Part shown: one piece after another, positions 7,991 through 16,554 of the stretch
Layout of the letters: the number at the start of each line of letters is the position of its first letter
Numbering within the stretch: position 1 is the first letter of the stretch
Assembly: GCA_020723085.1 (NCBI GenBank)
Contig: DYJN01000030.1
Location: 1-46,813 of the forward strand
From: Arcobacter sp.
GTDB lineage: Bacteria; Acidobacteriota; Terriglobia; Bryobacterales; Bryobacteraceae
Direction: 5' to 3'
Length of the DNA stretch: 46,813 nt
Notes under the pieces: model-generated
Databases searched by the model: none
What the model was told of the DNA's origin: nothing
What the model saw: only the letters and a program-made list of their open reading frames with translations
Program-made: the position numbers and the translations under genes

Positions 7991-9982
7991 ATGCCCTCCC
8001 CTGGCTGGCTGAAGACGCTGCGCTCCACGGGCAGGCTGGAAGTGCTGTTCGCGGCAGCCGTGCCGGCGAGCCTGGCGGCGCAGTGGCTGATGCCGGGGCG
8101 CGCGGCGACTGTGCTGCTGCAACTGGCGGCGTTCACGCTGGGCTTTCTGCTCGTGTGGAGGCACGGGCTGCGTGCGGTGCGGCGTCTGATCTGGCGGCTG
8201 CGGAACCGTCTGATCGTGGCTTACGTGTTCATCGCGGCGGTGCCGATGCTGATGCTGGCGGTGCTGACGCTGGCGGGGGCGTGGGTGGTGTCCGGGCAGA
8301 TTGCGGCGTACCTGCTGAGCGTGGAGATGGGGCGGCGGGTGAACTCGCTGGCGATGACGGCGCAGTCGCTGGAGCGGGCGGCGCCGCAGGTTCGGGTGGA
8401 GGCGGTGAAGAGGGCGGGGTTTTTCATCCGCGACCGGTTTCCGGGCGCAGAGATCCTGCTGAAGGACGAGCAGGGGCGGGAGGTGCGGTATCCGGAGGAC
8501 GCGCGGCTGCCGCATCCGCCGGAGGGGCATGAGCGGCGGGCGGGGCTGCTGATCCACGAGGGGCGGTTCCACCTGTGGGCGCATGCGGGCGGGGCTGGAT
8601 CGGAGGTGGTGATCCGGGCGCCGGTGACGCAGGCGTTCCTGCAAGGGCTGGTTCCGGGGCTGGGCGTGATTCAGTTGACGCCGTTTTCCCTTGGTCCGGG
8701 GGGCGTGAAGGCGATGGAGGTCACGCTGCACCCGCCGCTCGAAGAGGAAGCGCCGGCGCCGGGCGGGATTGCCAAGCCGGCGAACCTGCTCGACCTGCCG
8801 CTGAAGTGGGGCGTCTCGATTCCGGCGGCGGTTTGGGAGGCGCCGGGGAGGGAAGCGACGGTCTTTCTGGGAGCGGCGACGCGGATCAGCGGTCCGCTGC
8901 GGATCATGTTCAGCGTGGACACGAGCAGCAGCGGACCGACGATGCTGGTGCTGTTTTCCACGGCGCTGATCGTGTTCTTCATCGTGGAGATCAGCTCGAT
9001 CTGGATCGGGGTGTCGCTGTCGCGGACGATCACGTCGGCGGTGAACGATCTGTACGAAGCCACGGTGCGCATCCGCGGGGGGGACCTGAGCCACCGGATC
9101 CTGGTGACGGGCAACGACCAGCTGGCGGAGCTGGGCACGTCGTTCAACATCATGGCGGGGAACCTGGAGCGGCTGCTGCAGGCGGAGAAGGAGAGGCAGC
9201 GGCTGCAGGCGGAGCTGGAAATTGCGCGCGAGGTGCAGGCGCAACTGCTGCCGAAGCCGATCACGAGGTTCGGCTCGCTGCGGCTGGCGTGCGTGTGCAA
9301 CGCGGCGCGGATGGTTTCAGGAGACTACTTCGACTACCAGCCGGTGAGCGACGGGCGGCTGGCGGTGGCGCTGGGCGACGTGGCGGGCAAGGGCATCTCG
9401 GCGGCGCTGCTGATGGCGACGCTGCAATCGGCGATGCGGAGCCAGTTGCGGCAGTGCATGGAGGCGGCGGAAGCCGCGGCGGCGGGGACGGGCGGGGGCT
9501 ACGGACCGCCGGCGGTATCCACGGCGCGCCTGGTGTCGAACCTGAACCAGCAGCTCTATGCGTCGACGGCGCCGGAGAAGTACGCGACGTTCTTCTTCAG
9601 CGTTTACGAGGAGGCGGCGTCGGAGCTGGCGTACACGAACGCGGGGCATCTGCCGCCGCTGCTGGTGCGGGACGGGAAGGTGACGCGGCTGGACACGAAC
9701 GGCATGGTGGTGGGCTGCTTCGCCGGAGCGCGCTATGGCGAGAGCCGTGTGAAGCTGGAGCCGGGCGATCTGCTGGCGTGCTACACGGACGGCGTGACGG
9801 AGCCGGAGAACGCGTATGGCGAGATGTTCGGCGAGGCGCGGCTATGCGCGCTGCTGGCTGAGCACGCGGCGATGGACATCGAGGATCTCGGGCTGCTCAT
9901 TCAGGACGAAGTGGCCCGGTGGACGGAGTCGACCGAATTGCAGGACGACTTCACGCTGCTGCTGGCGCGCAAGACGGAGTGA
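7991..9982 (+). CDS. Membrane HAMP-domain PP2C/SpoIIE-type serine phosphatase (RsbU-like)
   Basis: 663 residues. Hydrophobic segments at about 19-56 and 74-100 are followed by a roughly 215-residue extracytoplasmic-type region. Another membrane segment lies at about 317-338, then a HAMP linker (about 339-392, with RIRGGDLSHRI and SFNIMAGNLERLL) and a coiled-coil run into a SpoIIE phosphatase domain (about 405-660). Metal-site acidic residues of the PP2C fold are visible in VSGDYFDY, GDVAGKGISAALLM, NAGHLPPLL and CYTDGVTEPENA. RsbU-type phosphatases dephosphorylate STAS anti-anti-sigma proteins in partner-switching cascades. A STAS protein is encoded at 18690-19046 but not in this operon, so pairing is only a guess. 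The extracytoplasmic region would be the sensor. The K+ channel gene starts six bases downstream. Confidence 0.9.
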   Translation: MPSPGWLKTLRSTGRLEVLFAAAVPASLAAQWLMPGRAATVLLQLAAFTLGFLLVWRHGLRAVRRLIWRLRNRLIVAYVFIAAVPMLMLAVLTLAGAWVVSGQIAAYLLSVEMGRRVNSLAMTAQSLERAAPQVRVEAVKRAGFFIRDRFPGAEILLKDEQGREVRYPEDARLPHPPEGHERRAGLLIHEGRFHLWAHAGGAGSEVVIRAPVTQAFLQGLVPGLGVIQLTPFSLGPGGVKAMEVTLHPPLEEEAPAPGGIAKPANLLDLPLKWGVSIPAAVWEAPGREATVFLGAATRISGPLRIMFSVDTSSSGPTMLVLFSTALIVFFIVEISSIWIGVSLSRTITSAVNDLYEATVRIRGGDLSHRILVTGNDQLAELGTSFNIMAGNLERLLQAEKERQRLQAELEIAREVQAQLLPKPITRFGSLRLACVCNAARMVSGDYFDYQPVSDGRLAVALGDVAGKGISAALLMATLQSAMRSQLRQCMEAAEAAAAGTGGGYGPPAVSTARLVSNLNQQLYASTAPEKYATFFFSVYEEAASELAYTNAGHLPPLLVRDGKVTRLDTNGMVVGCFAGARYGESRVKLEPGDLLACYTDGVTEPENAYGEMFGEARLCALLAEHAAMDIEDLGLLIQDEVARWTESTELQDDFTLLLARKTE

Positions 9983-9988
9983 AACAAG

Positions 9989-10999
9989 ATGCCGCGCGGG
10001 CGGAGAGCGCTGATCCTGATCACAGCGGTGCTTGCCACCCTGAGCCTGGGGACGCTGGGATTCGTCCTGATCGCGGATTTTGCGTTCGTGGACGCGCTGT
10101 ACATGGCGATCATGACGATGACGACAGTGGGCTACGGGGAGATCCATCCGCTGAGCCGCGAGGCGCGGATCTTCAACTCCGCGTACATGGTGGTGAGCGT
10201 GAGCACGATGCTGCTGGTGATCGGCGTGATGACGCAGACGATCCTGGAGGCGCAGTTCGGCGACGTTTTCGGCAGGAGAAGGGTGAGAAAAATGATTGAA
10301 TCGCTGCGGGGGCACTATATCGTATGCGGGTTTGGGAGAGTGGGGCGTGGCGCGGCGGCGGAGCTGAAGAAGAACGGCGAGGGCGTGGTGGTGGTGGACC
10401 GGGACGAGAAACGGCTGGAGGAGGCGCGGAAACAGGGGTGCCTGGCGCTGCAGGGAGACGCGACATCGGACGATTCGCTGCGGGAGGCAGGCATTGAGAG
10501 GGCGGCTGGGCTGGTGGCGGCGCTGAGCACGGACGCGGACAACCTGTTCGTGGTGATGTCGGCCAAGGCGTTGAACGGGGGGCTGCGGGTGGCGGCGCGC
10601 GCCTCCGACGAACAGACCGAGCAGAAGCTGGTGCGCGCGGGCGCCGACACGGTGCTGGCGCCGTACAAGACGGCGGGCGCGCAACTGGCGCTGTCGCTGC
10701 TGAAGCCGCACGTGCGGCAGTTTCTGGATTTCGCGCTGGCGACGCCGGAATGGGACGTGCGCATCGAGCAGGTGGAAGTGGATGCGGCCAGCGATCTGGT
10801 GGGAAAATCGCTGGCGGAGGCGCGCATCCGCGGCGAGATGCAGGTGGTCGTTCTGGCGATCCGCCGCTCCGGCGGGAGGATGGAATTCAACCCGCCGGCG
10901 GCGGCGGAGATTGAAGCCGGAGACTGCCTGGTGGTGATGGGCGAAGCCGGGCCGCTGCGGCTGTTCGAGGCGCGCGCGGCCGGAGGGCGCGAGCGATGA
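9989..10999 (+). CDS. Two-TM potassium channel with TrkA/RCK cytoplasmic domains
   Basis: 336 residues. Membrane helices lie at about 8-30 and 64-86, with the selectivity filter TVGYG at 46-50 between them, as in Kch/MthK-type channels. The cytoplasmic part opens with a Rossmann loop, CGFGRVGRG (113-121), an acidic residue after the second strand (VVVVDRDEKR), and a C-terminal TrkA-C-like domain (about 250-330). The layout predicts a homotetrameric K+ channel gated by nucleotide or ion binding to the RCK ring. It lies six bases after the phosphatase and overlaps the next gene (nnr) by four bases, so it sits inside one operon. Start context is weak in Shine-Dalgarno terms, as expected for a close-packed operon. 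Confidence 0.92.
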   Translation: MPRGRRALILITAVLATLSLGTLGFVLIADFAFVDALYMAIMTMTTVGYGEIHPLSREARIFNSAYMVVSVSTMLLVIGVMTQTILEAQFGDVFGRRRVRKMIESLRGHYIVCGFGRVGRGAAAELKKNGEGVVVVDRDEKRLEEARKQGCLALQGDATSDDSLREAGIERAAGLVAALSTDADNLFVVMSAKALNGGLRVAARASDEQTEQKLVRAGADTVLAPYKTAGAQLALSLLKPHVRQFLDFALATPEWDVRIEQVEVDAASDLVGKSLAEARIRGEMQVVVLAIRRSGGRMEFNPPAAAEIEAGDCLVVMGEAGPLRLFEARAAGGRER

Positions 11000-12468
11000 A
11001 GATCCTGACAGCGGAACAGATGCGGGAGGTCGACCGGCGCACGGTGGAAGCGGGCGTGCCGTCGATCGTGCTGATGGAGAACGCGGCGTGCCGGTTTGTG
11101 GAGTTTCTGGAGCGGGAGTACGCGCCGCTCGAGCGGCAGCGGATCGCCGTGATCTGCGGCAAGGGCAACAACGGCGGCGACGGCATGGCGATCGCGCGGC
11201 AGCTCCATCTGCGGTTCCGTCCCGCGGCGCTGGACGTGGTGCTGGCCTGGCCGCCGGAGGAGCTGCGGGGCGACGCGGAGATCAACTACCGGATGCTGAA
11301 AGCGCTGGGGGTGCGGGTGCGAGGCGAGATCACGCCCTCCATGCGGGCGGCGACGCTGGTGATCGACGCGCTGCTGGGCACGGGGCTGAGCGGACCTGCG
11401 CGCGGCGTGGCGCTCGACTACATTCACGAGATCAACCGGGGTTTCCCCGCCGCGGAGGCGGTGAGCGTGGATATGCCGTCGGGGCTGTGCGAAGACGGCG
11501 AGAGCGTGCTGCCCGCGCACACGGTGACGTTCACCGCGCCGAAGGCGGAGCAGGCGCTGCCGCCGCTGTGCGACCGGGTGGGGCGGCTGCACGTCGTGCC
11601 GATCGGGACGCCGCAGGAGATGCTGGAGCGGGATGCGTCGCTATGGCTGGAGCTGATCGAGCCGCGCGATTTCCGGCGGCTCTTCGAGCCGCGCCCGCGC
11701 GGAGCGCACAAGGGGGACTTCGGGCACGTGCTGGTGATCGGCGGGGGGGAGGGCAAAGGCGGCGCCGCGGCGATGGCGGGCTGGGCGGCGTTGAAGGCGG
11801 GCGCAGGGCTAGTGACGGTGGCGTGCGCGGAGGCGGAGCGGAGGACGGTGACGTCGCTGGCGCCGGAGCTGATGACGCAGCGGCTGAGCGAGGATCCGGG
11901 AGACAAGGACGTGATCGCGCTGGGACCGGGGCTGGGGCGCGATCCGGAGATGGTGACGATGGCGCAGCGGCTGTTCGTGCAATCGGCGCTGCCGATGGTG
12001 GTGGACGCCGACGGGCTGAACGCGCTGGCGAAGACGTCGTTCCGCGGGCCGGGGCCATGGCGCGTGCTGACGCCTCATCCGGGCGAGATGGCGCGGCTGG
12101 CGGGCTGCACGGGCACCGACATTCAGGCGGACCGGGTGGGGGTGGCGCGGCGGTTCGCAGCCGAACGCCATGTGGTGGTGGTGCTGAAAGGGCAGCGGAC
12201 GCTGATCGCATTTCCTGACGGGCGCGTGTTCGTGAACCCCACGGGCACGCCGGCGATGGCGACCGCCGGTTCCGGCGACATCCTCACCGGATTAATTGCC
12301 GGGCTGCTGGCGCAGTGGCCGGACCACCGGGAGGAAGCGCTGCTGGCGGCGGTGTGGCTGCACGGGCGCGCCGGGGAGCTGGCGGCGGAGGCTGCCACCG
12401 AGTGGTGCGTCACGGCGACCGACCTGATCCGGTTTCTGAGCGATGCGATCCGGGAAGCGGCGGGATGA
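10996..12468 (+). CDS. nnr: Bifunctional NAD(P)H-hydrate epimerase / ADP-dependent NAD(P)H-hydrate dehydratase
   Basis: 490 residues, the full bifunctional length. The N-terminal YjeF-type epimerase carries GKGNNGGDG at 55-63, the dinucleotide-binding loop, and DALLGTGLSG near 119-128. The C-terminal ribokinase-like dehydratase begins near residue 235 (KGDFGHVLVIGGG). It carries HPGEMARL near 360 and the catalytic Asp motif AGSGDILTGLIAG near 422-434. The enzyme repairs spontaneously hydrated NADH and NADPH: the epimerase interconverts R and S forms and the dehydratase removes water using ADP. It overlaps the K+ channel gene by four bases and tsaE by four bases. The nnr-tsaE neighbourhood is common in bacteria, which supports both calls. 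Confidence 0.96.
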   Translation: MKILTAEQMREVDRRTVEAGVPSIVLMENAACRFVEFLEREYAPLERQRIAVICGKGNNGGDGMAIARQLHLRFRPAALDVVLAWPPEELRGDAEINYRMLKALGVRVRGEITPSMRAATLVIDALLGTGLSGPARGVALDYIHEINRGFPAAEAVSVDMPSGLCEDGESVLPAHTVTFTAPKAEQALPPLCDRVGRLHVVPIGTPQEMLERDASLWLELIEPRDFRRLFEPRPRGAHKGDFGHVLVIGGGEGKGGAAAMAGWAALKAGAGLVTVACAEAERRTVTSLAPELMTQRLSEDPGDKDVIALGPGLGRDPEMVTMAQRLFVQSALPMVVDADGLNALAKTSFRGPGPWRVLTPHPGEMARLAGCTGTDIQADRVGVARRFAAERHVVVVLKGQRTLIAFPDGRVFVNPTGTPAMATAGSGDILTGLIAGLLAQWPDHREEALLAAVWLHGRAGELAAEAATEWCVTATDLIRFLSDAIREAAG

Positions 12469-12893
12469 GGACGCGCACATTCACGACGCGGAGCGAGGAG
12501 GAGACGATCGCGCTGGCGGCGGAGCTGGCGCGGGAGTGGGCGCCCGAGCGGTGCGTGCTGCTGATCGGCAATCTGGGCGCGGGCAAGACGACGTTCGCCA
12601 AGGGAGTTGCGGAAGGGCTGGGCGCGGCGGCGGCGGAGGAGATCTCCAGCCCGACGTTTGCGCTGATTCACGAGCACGGCGAAGGGCAGCTGTATCACGT
12701 GGACCTGTACCGGCTGGAGACGGAGGCGGAAGCGGCATCGCTGGGGCTGGACGAGATTCTGGCGCGGCGGGCGGTGGTGCTGCTGGAGTGGGGGGAGCGG
12801 TTTCCGCGGTTGTGGCCCGAGGAGCGGGTGGAGGTGCGGATCGAGCAGCGGGAGGATGATTCGCGCTGGATCGAGGTGAGGGAGCTGCCGTGA
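12465..12893 (+). CDS. tsaE: tRNA threonylcarbamoyladenosine biosynthesis ATPase TsaE
   Basis: 142 residues from ATG 12465, which overlaps the nnr stop (ATGA). Walker A GNLGAGKTT lies at 35-43, followed by the family motifs SSPTFALIHE (61-70) and YHVDLYRL (77-84), then LEWGERFP near the end. TsaE is the ATPase that supports TsaB/TsaD/TsaC in forming t6A37 on tRNAs reading ANN codons. It is essential in most bacteria. The length is normal. A longer frame exists upstream, but it reads into nnr out of frame and is not needed. The downstream permease gene starts at GTG 12890, again a four-base overlap. Confidence 0.96.
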   Translation: MRTRTFTTRSEEETIALAAELAREWAPERCVLLIGNLGAGKTTFAKGVAEGLGAAAAEEISSPTFALIHEHGEGQLYHVDLYRLETEAEAASLGLDEILARRAVVLLEWGERFPRLWPEERVEVRIEQREDDSRWIEVRELP

Positions 12894-14002
12894 GCCGGGA
12901 GGAGCGGAGCCGCACCGGGTTGTACGCGCTGAGCGTGCTGGCGCTGGCGAGCGCCGTGCTGACGGGGATGATGCTGTGGCCGTTTGTGAAGCCGGTGACC
13001 TTCGCCCTGGTGCTGGCGGTGGCGTTCGAGCCGCTTTACGAGAGGCTGTTGCGGTGGCTGCGGTCCACGGCGGCGGCAGCGCTGGCGGCGACGCTGGTGA
13101 TCGTGCTGCTGGTGCTGGCGCCGCTCGTGCTGGTAGTCGTCCACATCATGCAGGAGGCGGGCGGGTTGTATCAGGAGCTGGCGCAGCACACGCCGCAGCA
13201 GGGCGGCTGGGCGGCGTGGCTCGCCTCGCTGGTGGAGCAGCCGGTGCAATGGATGGCGCAGCGGACGGGGCTGCCGGCGCCGGACGTGAGGGCGGCGATG
13301 CTCGATCAGGCGCAGAACGTGGTGAAGCTGCTGGGGAGCTGGGGCGCGGCGTTGCTGACCAACGTGACGGCGACGATCGGCAATGCGCTGCTGTCGCTGT
13401 TCATTCTGTTTTTCCTGTTCCTGGAGGGGCCGAAGATCCGGGACGGAATCTATGCGTGGTCGCCGCTGGAGCGGGACAAGACGGCGGCTCTGCTGGGCGC
13501 GATCCGGGAGTCGATCGTGGCGAATTTTCACGGGATGGCGGCGGTGGCGGTTACGCAAGGCGCGCTGACATCGCTGGGATTCCTGCTGGCAGGGGTGCCG
13601 GGACCGGTGTTCTGGGGCGCGGTGGCGGCGGTGTGCTCGCTGATTCCGGTGATCGGGACGGCGGCCGTGTGGCTGCCGGCGGCGGCGATCCTGCTGTTTC
13701 AGGGTGCGTGGGGCAAGGCGCTGTTTCTCGTGCTGTGGGGCGCGGTGGCGGTGGGAATGTCGGACAATTTCGTGCGGCCGTGGGTGCTGAGCGGGCGCAC
13801 GGGGATGAGCGGGCTGGTGATCTTCTTTGCGCTGATGGGCGGGCTGCAGGTGTTCGGAGCGATCGGGCTGTTCGCGGGGCCGGTGATCGTCTCCGCGGCG
13901 GCGGCGGTGTTCCGGATGCTGCGGGAACAGTACGCAGAGGCGGCTATTTCTTCGCCGGCGGCGGAGGCTGGGCGATCCGGCCCGGCTTCTCCCCCGGCTT
14001 GA
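12890..14002 (+). CDS. AI-2E family transporter (UPF0118 permease)
   Basis: 370 residues from GTG 12890 (GTGA overlap with tsaE). The arrangement is that of AI-2E/PerM proteins. Two hydrophobic segments near the N-terminus (about 12-32 and 60-88) are followed by a soluble helical stretch with Gln/Trp, then a cluster of about five or six membrane segments from about 150 to 345. Signature-like glycines and prolines occur in GVPGPVFWGAVAAVCSLIPVIGTA (quoted here only in part: SLIPVIGTA). Members have been linked to autoinducer-2 export or Na+/H+ antiport. The substrate cannot be told from sequence. The last 59 bases overlap the end of a convergent gene on the minus strand, and the final Ala/Ser/Pro-rich residues there look dispensable. 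Confidence 0.88.
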   Translation: MSREERSRTGLYALSVLALASAVLTGMMLWPFVKPVTFALVLAVAFEPLYERLLRWLRSTAAAALAATLVIVLLVLAPLVLVVVHIMQEAGGLYQELAQHTPQQGGWAAWLASLVEQPVQWMAQRTGLPAPDVRAAMLDQAQNVVKLLGSWGAALLTNVTATIGNALLSLFILFFLFLEGPKIRDGIYAWSPLERDKTAALLGAIRESIVANFHGMAAVAVTQGALTSLGFLLAGVPGPVFWGAVAAVCSLIPVIGTAAVWLPAAAILLFQGAWGKALFLVLWGAVAVGMSDNFVRPWVLSGRTGMSGLVIFFALMGGLQVFGAIGLFAGPVIVSAAAAVFRMLREQYAEAAISSPAAEAGRSGPASPPA

Positions 14003-14609
14003 GGAGCGTGGGTTTCTTCTTGCCGGGGGCGACGCCCTGCTTCTCGGATTCGATCCGCTTGCGCTCTTTTTCGAGCTCTTCCCTGCGTCCCGGGGACAGC
14101 AATTCCTCGCGCTCCTGGCGCAGCGCCTTTTCCTTGTCCTGCACGGACAGGGTGCGCTCCTTGAGGTCCTGCTCGTTCATCTCGATGCTGTCGCGCAGGG
14201 TCTCGACAGCCTGTTCGAGAGCGAACTGGTAGCGGGCGCGGTCGGGCTCCTCTTTCGCGGCCATCGATTCGAGCTTGGCGAGCAGCTCCTTCTGCGCGGC
14301 GACGACGCCGTCGAGTTTCTCGATGGGTTTCTGGCGGCGGATGGCGTCGTCGATGTTCATGTCGATGGCTTCCATGATCTGCGTGACCTGCTCGAGGGTG
14401 TCATGGATGAGCCCGCTGCGTCCGATCCGGCGCCTGGCGAAGAGATGCTCGAGCATGTCGACGCGCTGGCGCGCGAATTTCAGATAGAGCTGGAGGCGCG
14501 GCTCGGGCTCCTGCACGAGCCGGAGCTGCTCGACCTCATCGGGGGTGAGGAAGTCGCGCTGCGCCACGGCGGGCAGGCAGGCAAGGACGAGCAAAAAGAG
14601 CGACCGCAT
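13944..14609 (-). CDS. Small secreted charged coiled-coil protein, function unknown
   Basis: 221 residues with a clear signal peptide (MRSLFLLVLACLPAVAQ) and a mature helical protein rich in Glu, Lys, Arg and Gln. It ends in a Lys/Pro/Gly-rich tail (QGVAPGKKK, then PPPPAKK). No catalytic motif is visible. It is the last gene of a three-gene minus-strand set: TPR protein, 146-residue secreted protein, then this one 12 bases later. Its end overlaps the convergent AI-2E gene by 59 bases. The helical region at about 20-100 contains FARQRVDMLEHLF and NIDDAIRRQKPIEKL, which look like packed helices rather than disorder. I do not know the family by name. Confidence 0.75.
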   Translation of the reverse strand: MRSLFLLVLACLPAVAQRDFLTPDEVEQLRLVQEPEPRLQLYLKFARQRVDMLEHLFARRRIGRSGLIHDTLEQVTQIMEAIDMNIDDAIRRQKPIEKLDGVVAAQKELLAKLESMAAKEEPDRARYQFALEQAVETLRDSIEMNEQDLKERTLSVQDKEKALRQEREELLSPGRREELEKERKRIESEKQGVAPGKKKPTLLKPGEKPGRIAQPPPPAKK

Positions 14610-14621
14610 CGCGAGCCTCCA

Positions 14622-15062
14622 TCATCTGCCGGTCATGACGCCGTTGAGGAACTGTTCGTGGATGGCGGCGAGGCGGCGGCGCGCCTGCTCGATCCGCTCG
14701 CGTTCCTCGAAGGCGACGGCGAGGGCGAGTTCCTTCAGGCCCTTTTCGAATTCGCGGGTGCGCAGTTCGCCGCGCTTGTACTGGCGGCTGAGCTTGCCCG
14801 GGCGGCGTCCGGTGGCGCGGAGAGATTGCAGGGCGAGTTCGGAGGCGCCGGTGACGTCGGCGACAGCCGCTTCGAGTTCCGCGCGGACGCCGCCCTCGCG
14901 CACGAGCTTCCAGGCGTCTTTCAAGCGCGCTTCGGCGAGCCGCAGGGCGCGGTCGAAGCGTCTGAGAGGATTGGTCTCGGCGCGCACGGCTTCCATCGTG
15001 AGAGGCGGCGGAGGCGCCGCGATCATCAGGGAGGAAACGAGGAGACAGAGCAGGAGCCTCAC
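14622..15062 (-). CDS. Small secreted helical protein, function unknown
   Basis: 146 residues. The signal peptide MRLLLCLLVSSLMIAAPPPP is followed by a wholly helical mature domain of about 125 residues. It has regularly spaced Leu, Ala and Arg (RRFDRALRLAEARLKDAW, ELALAVAFEERERIEQARR) and no cysteine pair or active-site motif. It overlaps the upstream TPR gene by four bases (ATGA at 15059-15062) and is followed after 12 bases by another secreted helical protein, so the three are one transcription unit. The shape suggests a periplasmic adaptor that may pack against the TPR protein. That is inference from gene order only. Confidence 0.75.
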   Translation of the reverse strand: MRLLLCLLVSSLMIAAPPPPLTMEAVRAETNPLRRFDRALRLAEARLKDAWKLVREGGVRAELEAAVADVTGASELALQSLRATGRRPGKLSRQYKRGELRTREFEKGLKELALAVAFEERERIEQARRRLAAIHEQFLNGVMTGR

Positions 15063-16174
15063 CGCCGCACCGCCTTTTCGAGGACTTTCACGCGCTGGCG
15101 CGCCTTGAACTCTTCGTCGGGATGCTCGCCGCTGCTCGAGGCGAGGAAGCGGCGGTAGCTGTCGAGTGCGGCCTTGTGCTGGTTCATGGCGTCGAGCAGG
15201 GTGGCGCGGAAGTAGTCGTAGGCGGGGCTGGGTCCGTTGAGTTCGCGGGCGCGGCCGAGCGCCGCCAAGGCGGGTTCGTATTGCTTGAGGAGCATGAGCA
15301 CGGCGGCGAATTCGTTCCAGGCTTCGCCGGAGCCCGGGGCGAGACGCACGGCCTGCTGGAATTGCGGGGCGGCCTCGGCGTATTTTTTCTGGTCGCGGAG
15401 CAGGCGGCCGTAGAAGAGGCGGAGCTCCGCGTTGTCCGGCTCCTGCTGGACGAGCGAGGCGGCGAGGGCGGCGCTCTGTTCGGGCTGCCTGCGGCGAAGA
15501 TAGGCGGTGGCGAGGGCGTAGAGGACGGCGGGCGTGGGGCTCTTGAGACGGACCGATTCCAGGTGGCGGATGGAGCTGTCGAGATCGCCTGCTTCGAGTT
15601 CGAGCACGCCGAGGCGCTCGAGCGCGGCGGGCTCATTCGGGAAGCGCGCGTAGACGGCGGCGGCCTTCGTTTTTTCGCCGGCGCGCTCCCAAGCCTGGGC
15701 CAACGCCAAGGCGGTATCGAGATCGTCCGGCTGCTTCCGCGCAGCCTTCTCGAAAGCCTCCGCGGCTGCGGGCCACCGGCCCGTGGCGGAGAGAGCGCGT
15801 CCGAGGAGGAACGCGGCCTTGGCGTCCTCGGGCTGCTCTTTGAGGCAGGCATCGAGAAGAGGGAGGGCTTCGGCGGGCTGGCCGGCGCGGATGAGGAGGT
15901 GGGCGAGGTTCAGCCGGGCGGGGCGGAGAGCGGGATCGATTTCGAGCACGCGGCGGAAGGCGGCGATGGCGCGCTGGTCCTGACCGGTTTCAGAGAGCGC
16001 CAAGCCGAGATGGAAGTGGATGGCGGCGGAGTCCGGGGCCTTCTCCGCAGCCTGTTCGAGAAGGGGAATGGCCTCGCGGGCGCGCCCTTCTTCGATCAGG
16101 CGCAGCGCATCAGCGGGGGGCGCGGCCGGCGCCTGAAGCAGGAGCCATGCCAGCAGTGGGAGGGCCCAGCTCAC
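15059..16174 (-). CDS. Secreted tetratricopeptide-repeat protein
   Basis: 371 residues from GTG 16174. A short hydrophobic leader (WALPLLAWLLLQAPAA) is followed by about nine 34-residue TPR units. Clear examples are AIHFHLGLALSETGQDQRAI, with A-x-x-x-F-x-x-x-L-x-x-D-P, and GSGEAWNEFAAVLMLLKQYE. The repeats run almost to the C-terminus, ending in a Lys/Arg-rich helix. TPR arrays bind partner proteins, so this is probably a periplasmic scaffold. A TACAAT box six bases before the GTG supports this start and a transcript divergent from cyaY. The two following secreted helical proteins are coupled to it. Confidence 0.86.
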   Translation of the reverse strand: MSWALPLLAWLLLQAPAAPPADALRLIEEGRAREAIPLLEQAAEKAPDSAAIHFHLGLALSETGQDQRAIAAFRRVLEIDPALRPARLNLAHLLIRAGQPAEALPLLDACLKEQPEDAKAAFLLGRALSATGRWPAAAEAFEKAARKQPDDLDTALALAQAWERAGEKTKAAAVYARFPNEPAALERLGVLELEAGDLDSSIRHLESVRLKSPTPAVLYALATAYLRRRQPEQSAALAASLVQQEPDNAELRLFYGRLLRDQKKYAEAAPQFQQAVRLAPGSGEAWNEFAAVLMLLKQYEPALAALGRARELNGPSPAYDYFRATLLDAMNQHKAALDSYRRFLASSSGEHPDEEFKARQRVKVLEKAVRR

Positions 16175-16180
16175 GCTTCC

Positions 16181-16186
16181 ATTGTA
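16181..16186 (-). promoter_or_regulatory. Putative -10 box (TACAAT) for the TPR operon
   Basis: TACAAT on the minus strand, six bases before GTG 16174. It is the closest match to a consensus -10 in the divergent 62-base TPR/cyaY intergenic region. Confidence 0.4.
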
Positions 16187-16222
16187 CCGGCTGAAGGGCG
16201 GAATGCCCGTGCGGCGCGCGGC

Positions 16223-16228
16223 TACACT
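16223..16228 (+). promoter_or_regulatory. Putative -10 box (TACACT) for the cyaY-hemW-ltaE operon
   Basis: TACACT lies eight bases before ATG 16237 (five before ATG 16234). The context gcTACACTgga is the same as that before the barrel gene at 6038-6043 on the other strand. The eight-base spacing equals that at lpxD and at 7991, and favours the second ATG. Confidence 0.4.
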
Positions 16229-16236
16229 GGAAGATG

Positions 16237-16554
16237 ATGCTCACCGAACAGGAGTTTTCCCAGGCGGCGGGAGACGCCATCGAGAGCCTGTACCGGAAAC
16301 TCGCCGCAGCCAGCGACGAGTACGAATTCGATGTGGACATGAACGCCGGAGCGTTGTCGGTCGAGTTCGAGGATCCGCACGAGCGGTTCGTCATCAGCCC
16401 GAATGCGCCGGTGCGGCAGATCTGGGTGTCGGCGCACGTGAAGAGCTACAAGCTGGGCTGGAACGGCGAGGCGTTCGTGCTCGACGACGGGCGCACGCTC
16501 GAGGAGCTGATCGTGGACGCGATCCGCGTCCGGATGCCCGATTTTTCGCTGTAA
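16237..16554 (+). CDS. cyaY: Frataxin-like iron donor protein CyaY
   Basis: 105 residues, the usual CyaY size. The frataxin fold is visible in order. An acidic first helix (LTEQEFSQAAGDAIESLYRK) is followed by the strands FDVDMNAGALSVEF and FVISPNAP, the hallmark QIWVSAHVKSYKL (61-73) containing the invariant Gln-x-Trp-x-Ser, and a C-terminal helix with LEELIVDAI. CyaY/frataxin binds iron and modulates iron-sulfur cluster assembly. The acidic ridge residues (E4, E6, D13, E16) and the strand-1 acids are consistent with iron binding. ATG 16234 is three bases upstream and equally in frame; I prefer 16237 on promoter spacing. Its TAA abuts the GTG of hemW, so they are cotranscribed. Confidence 0.85.
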   Translation: MLTEQEFSQAAGDAIESLYRKLAAASDEYEFDVDMNAGALSVEFEDPHERFVISPNAPVRQIWVSAHVKSYKLGWNGEAFVLDDGRTLEELIVDAIRVRMPDFSL

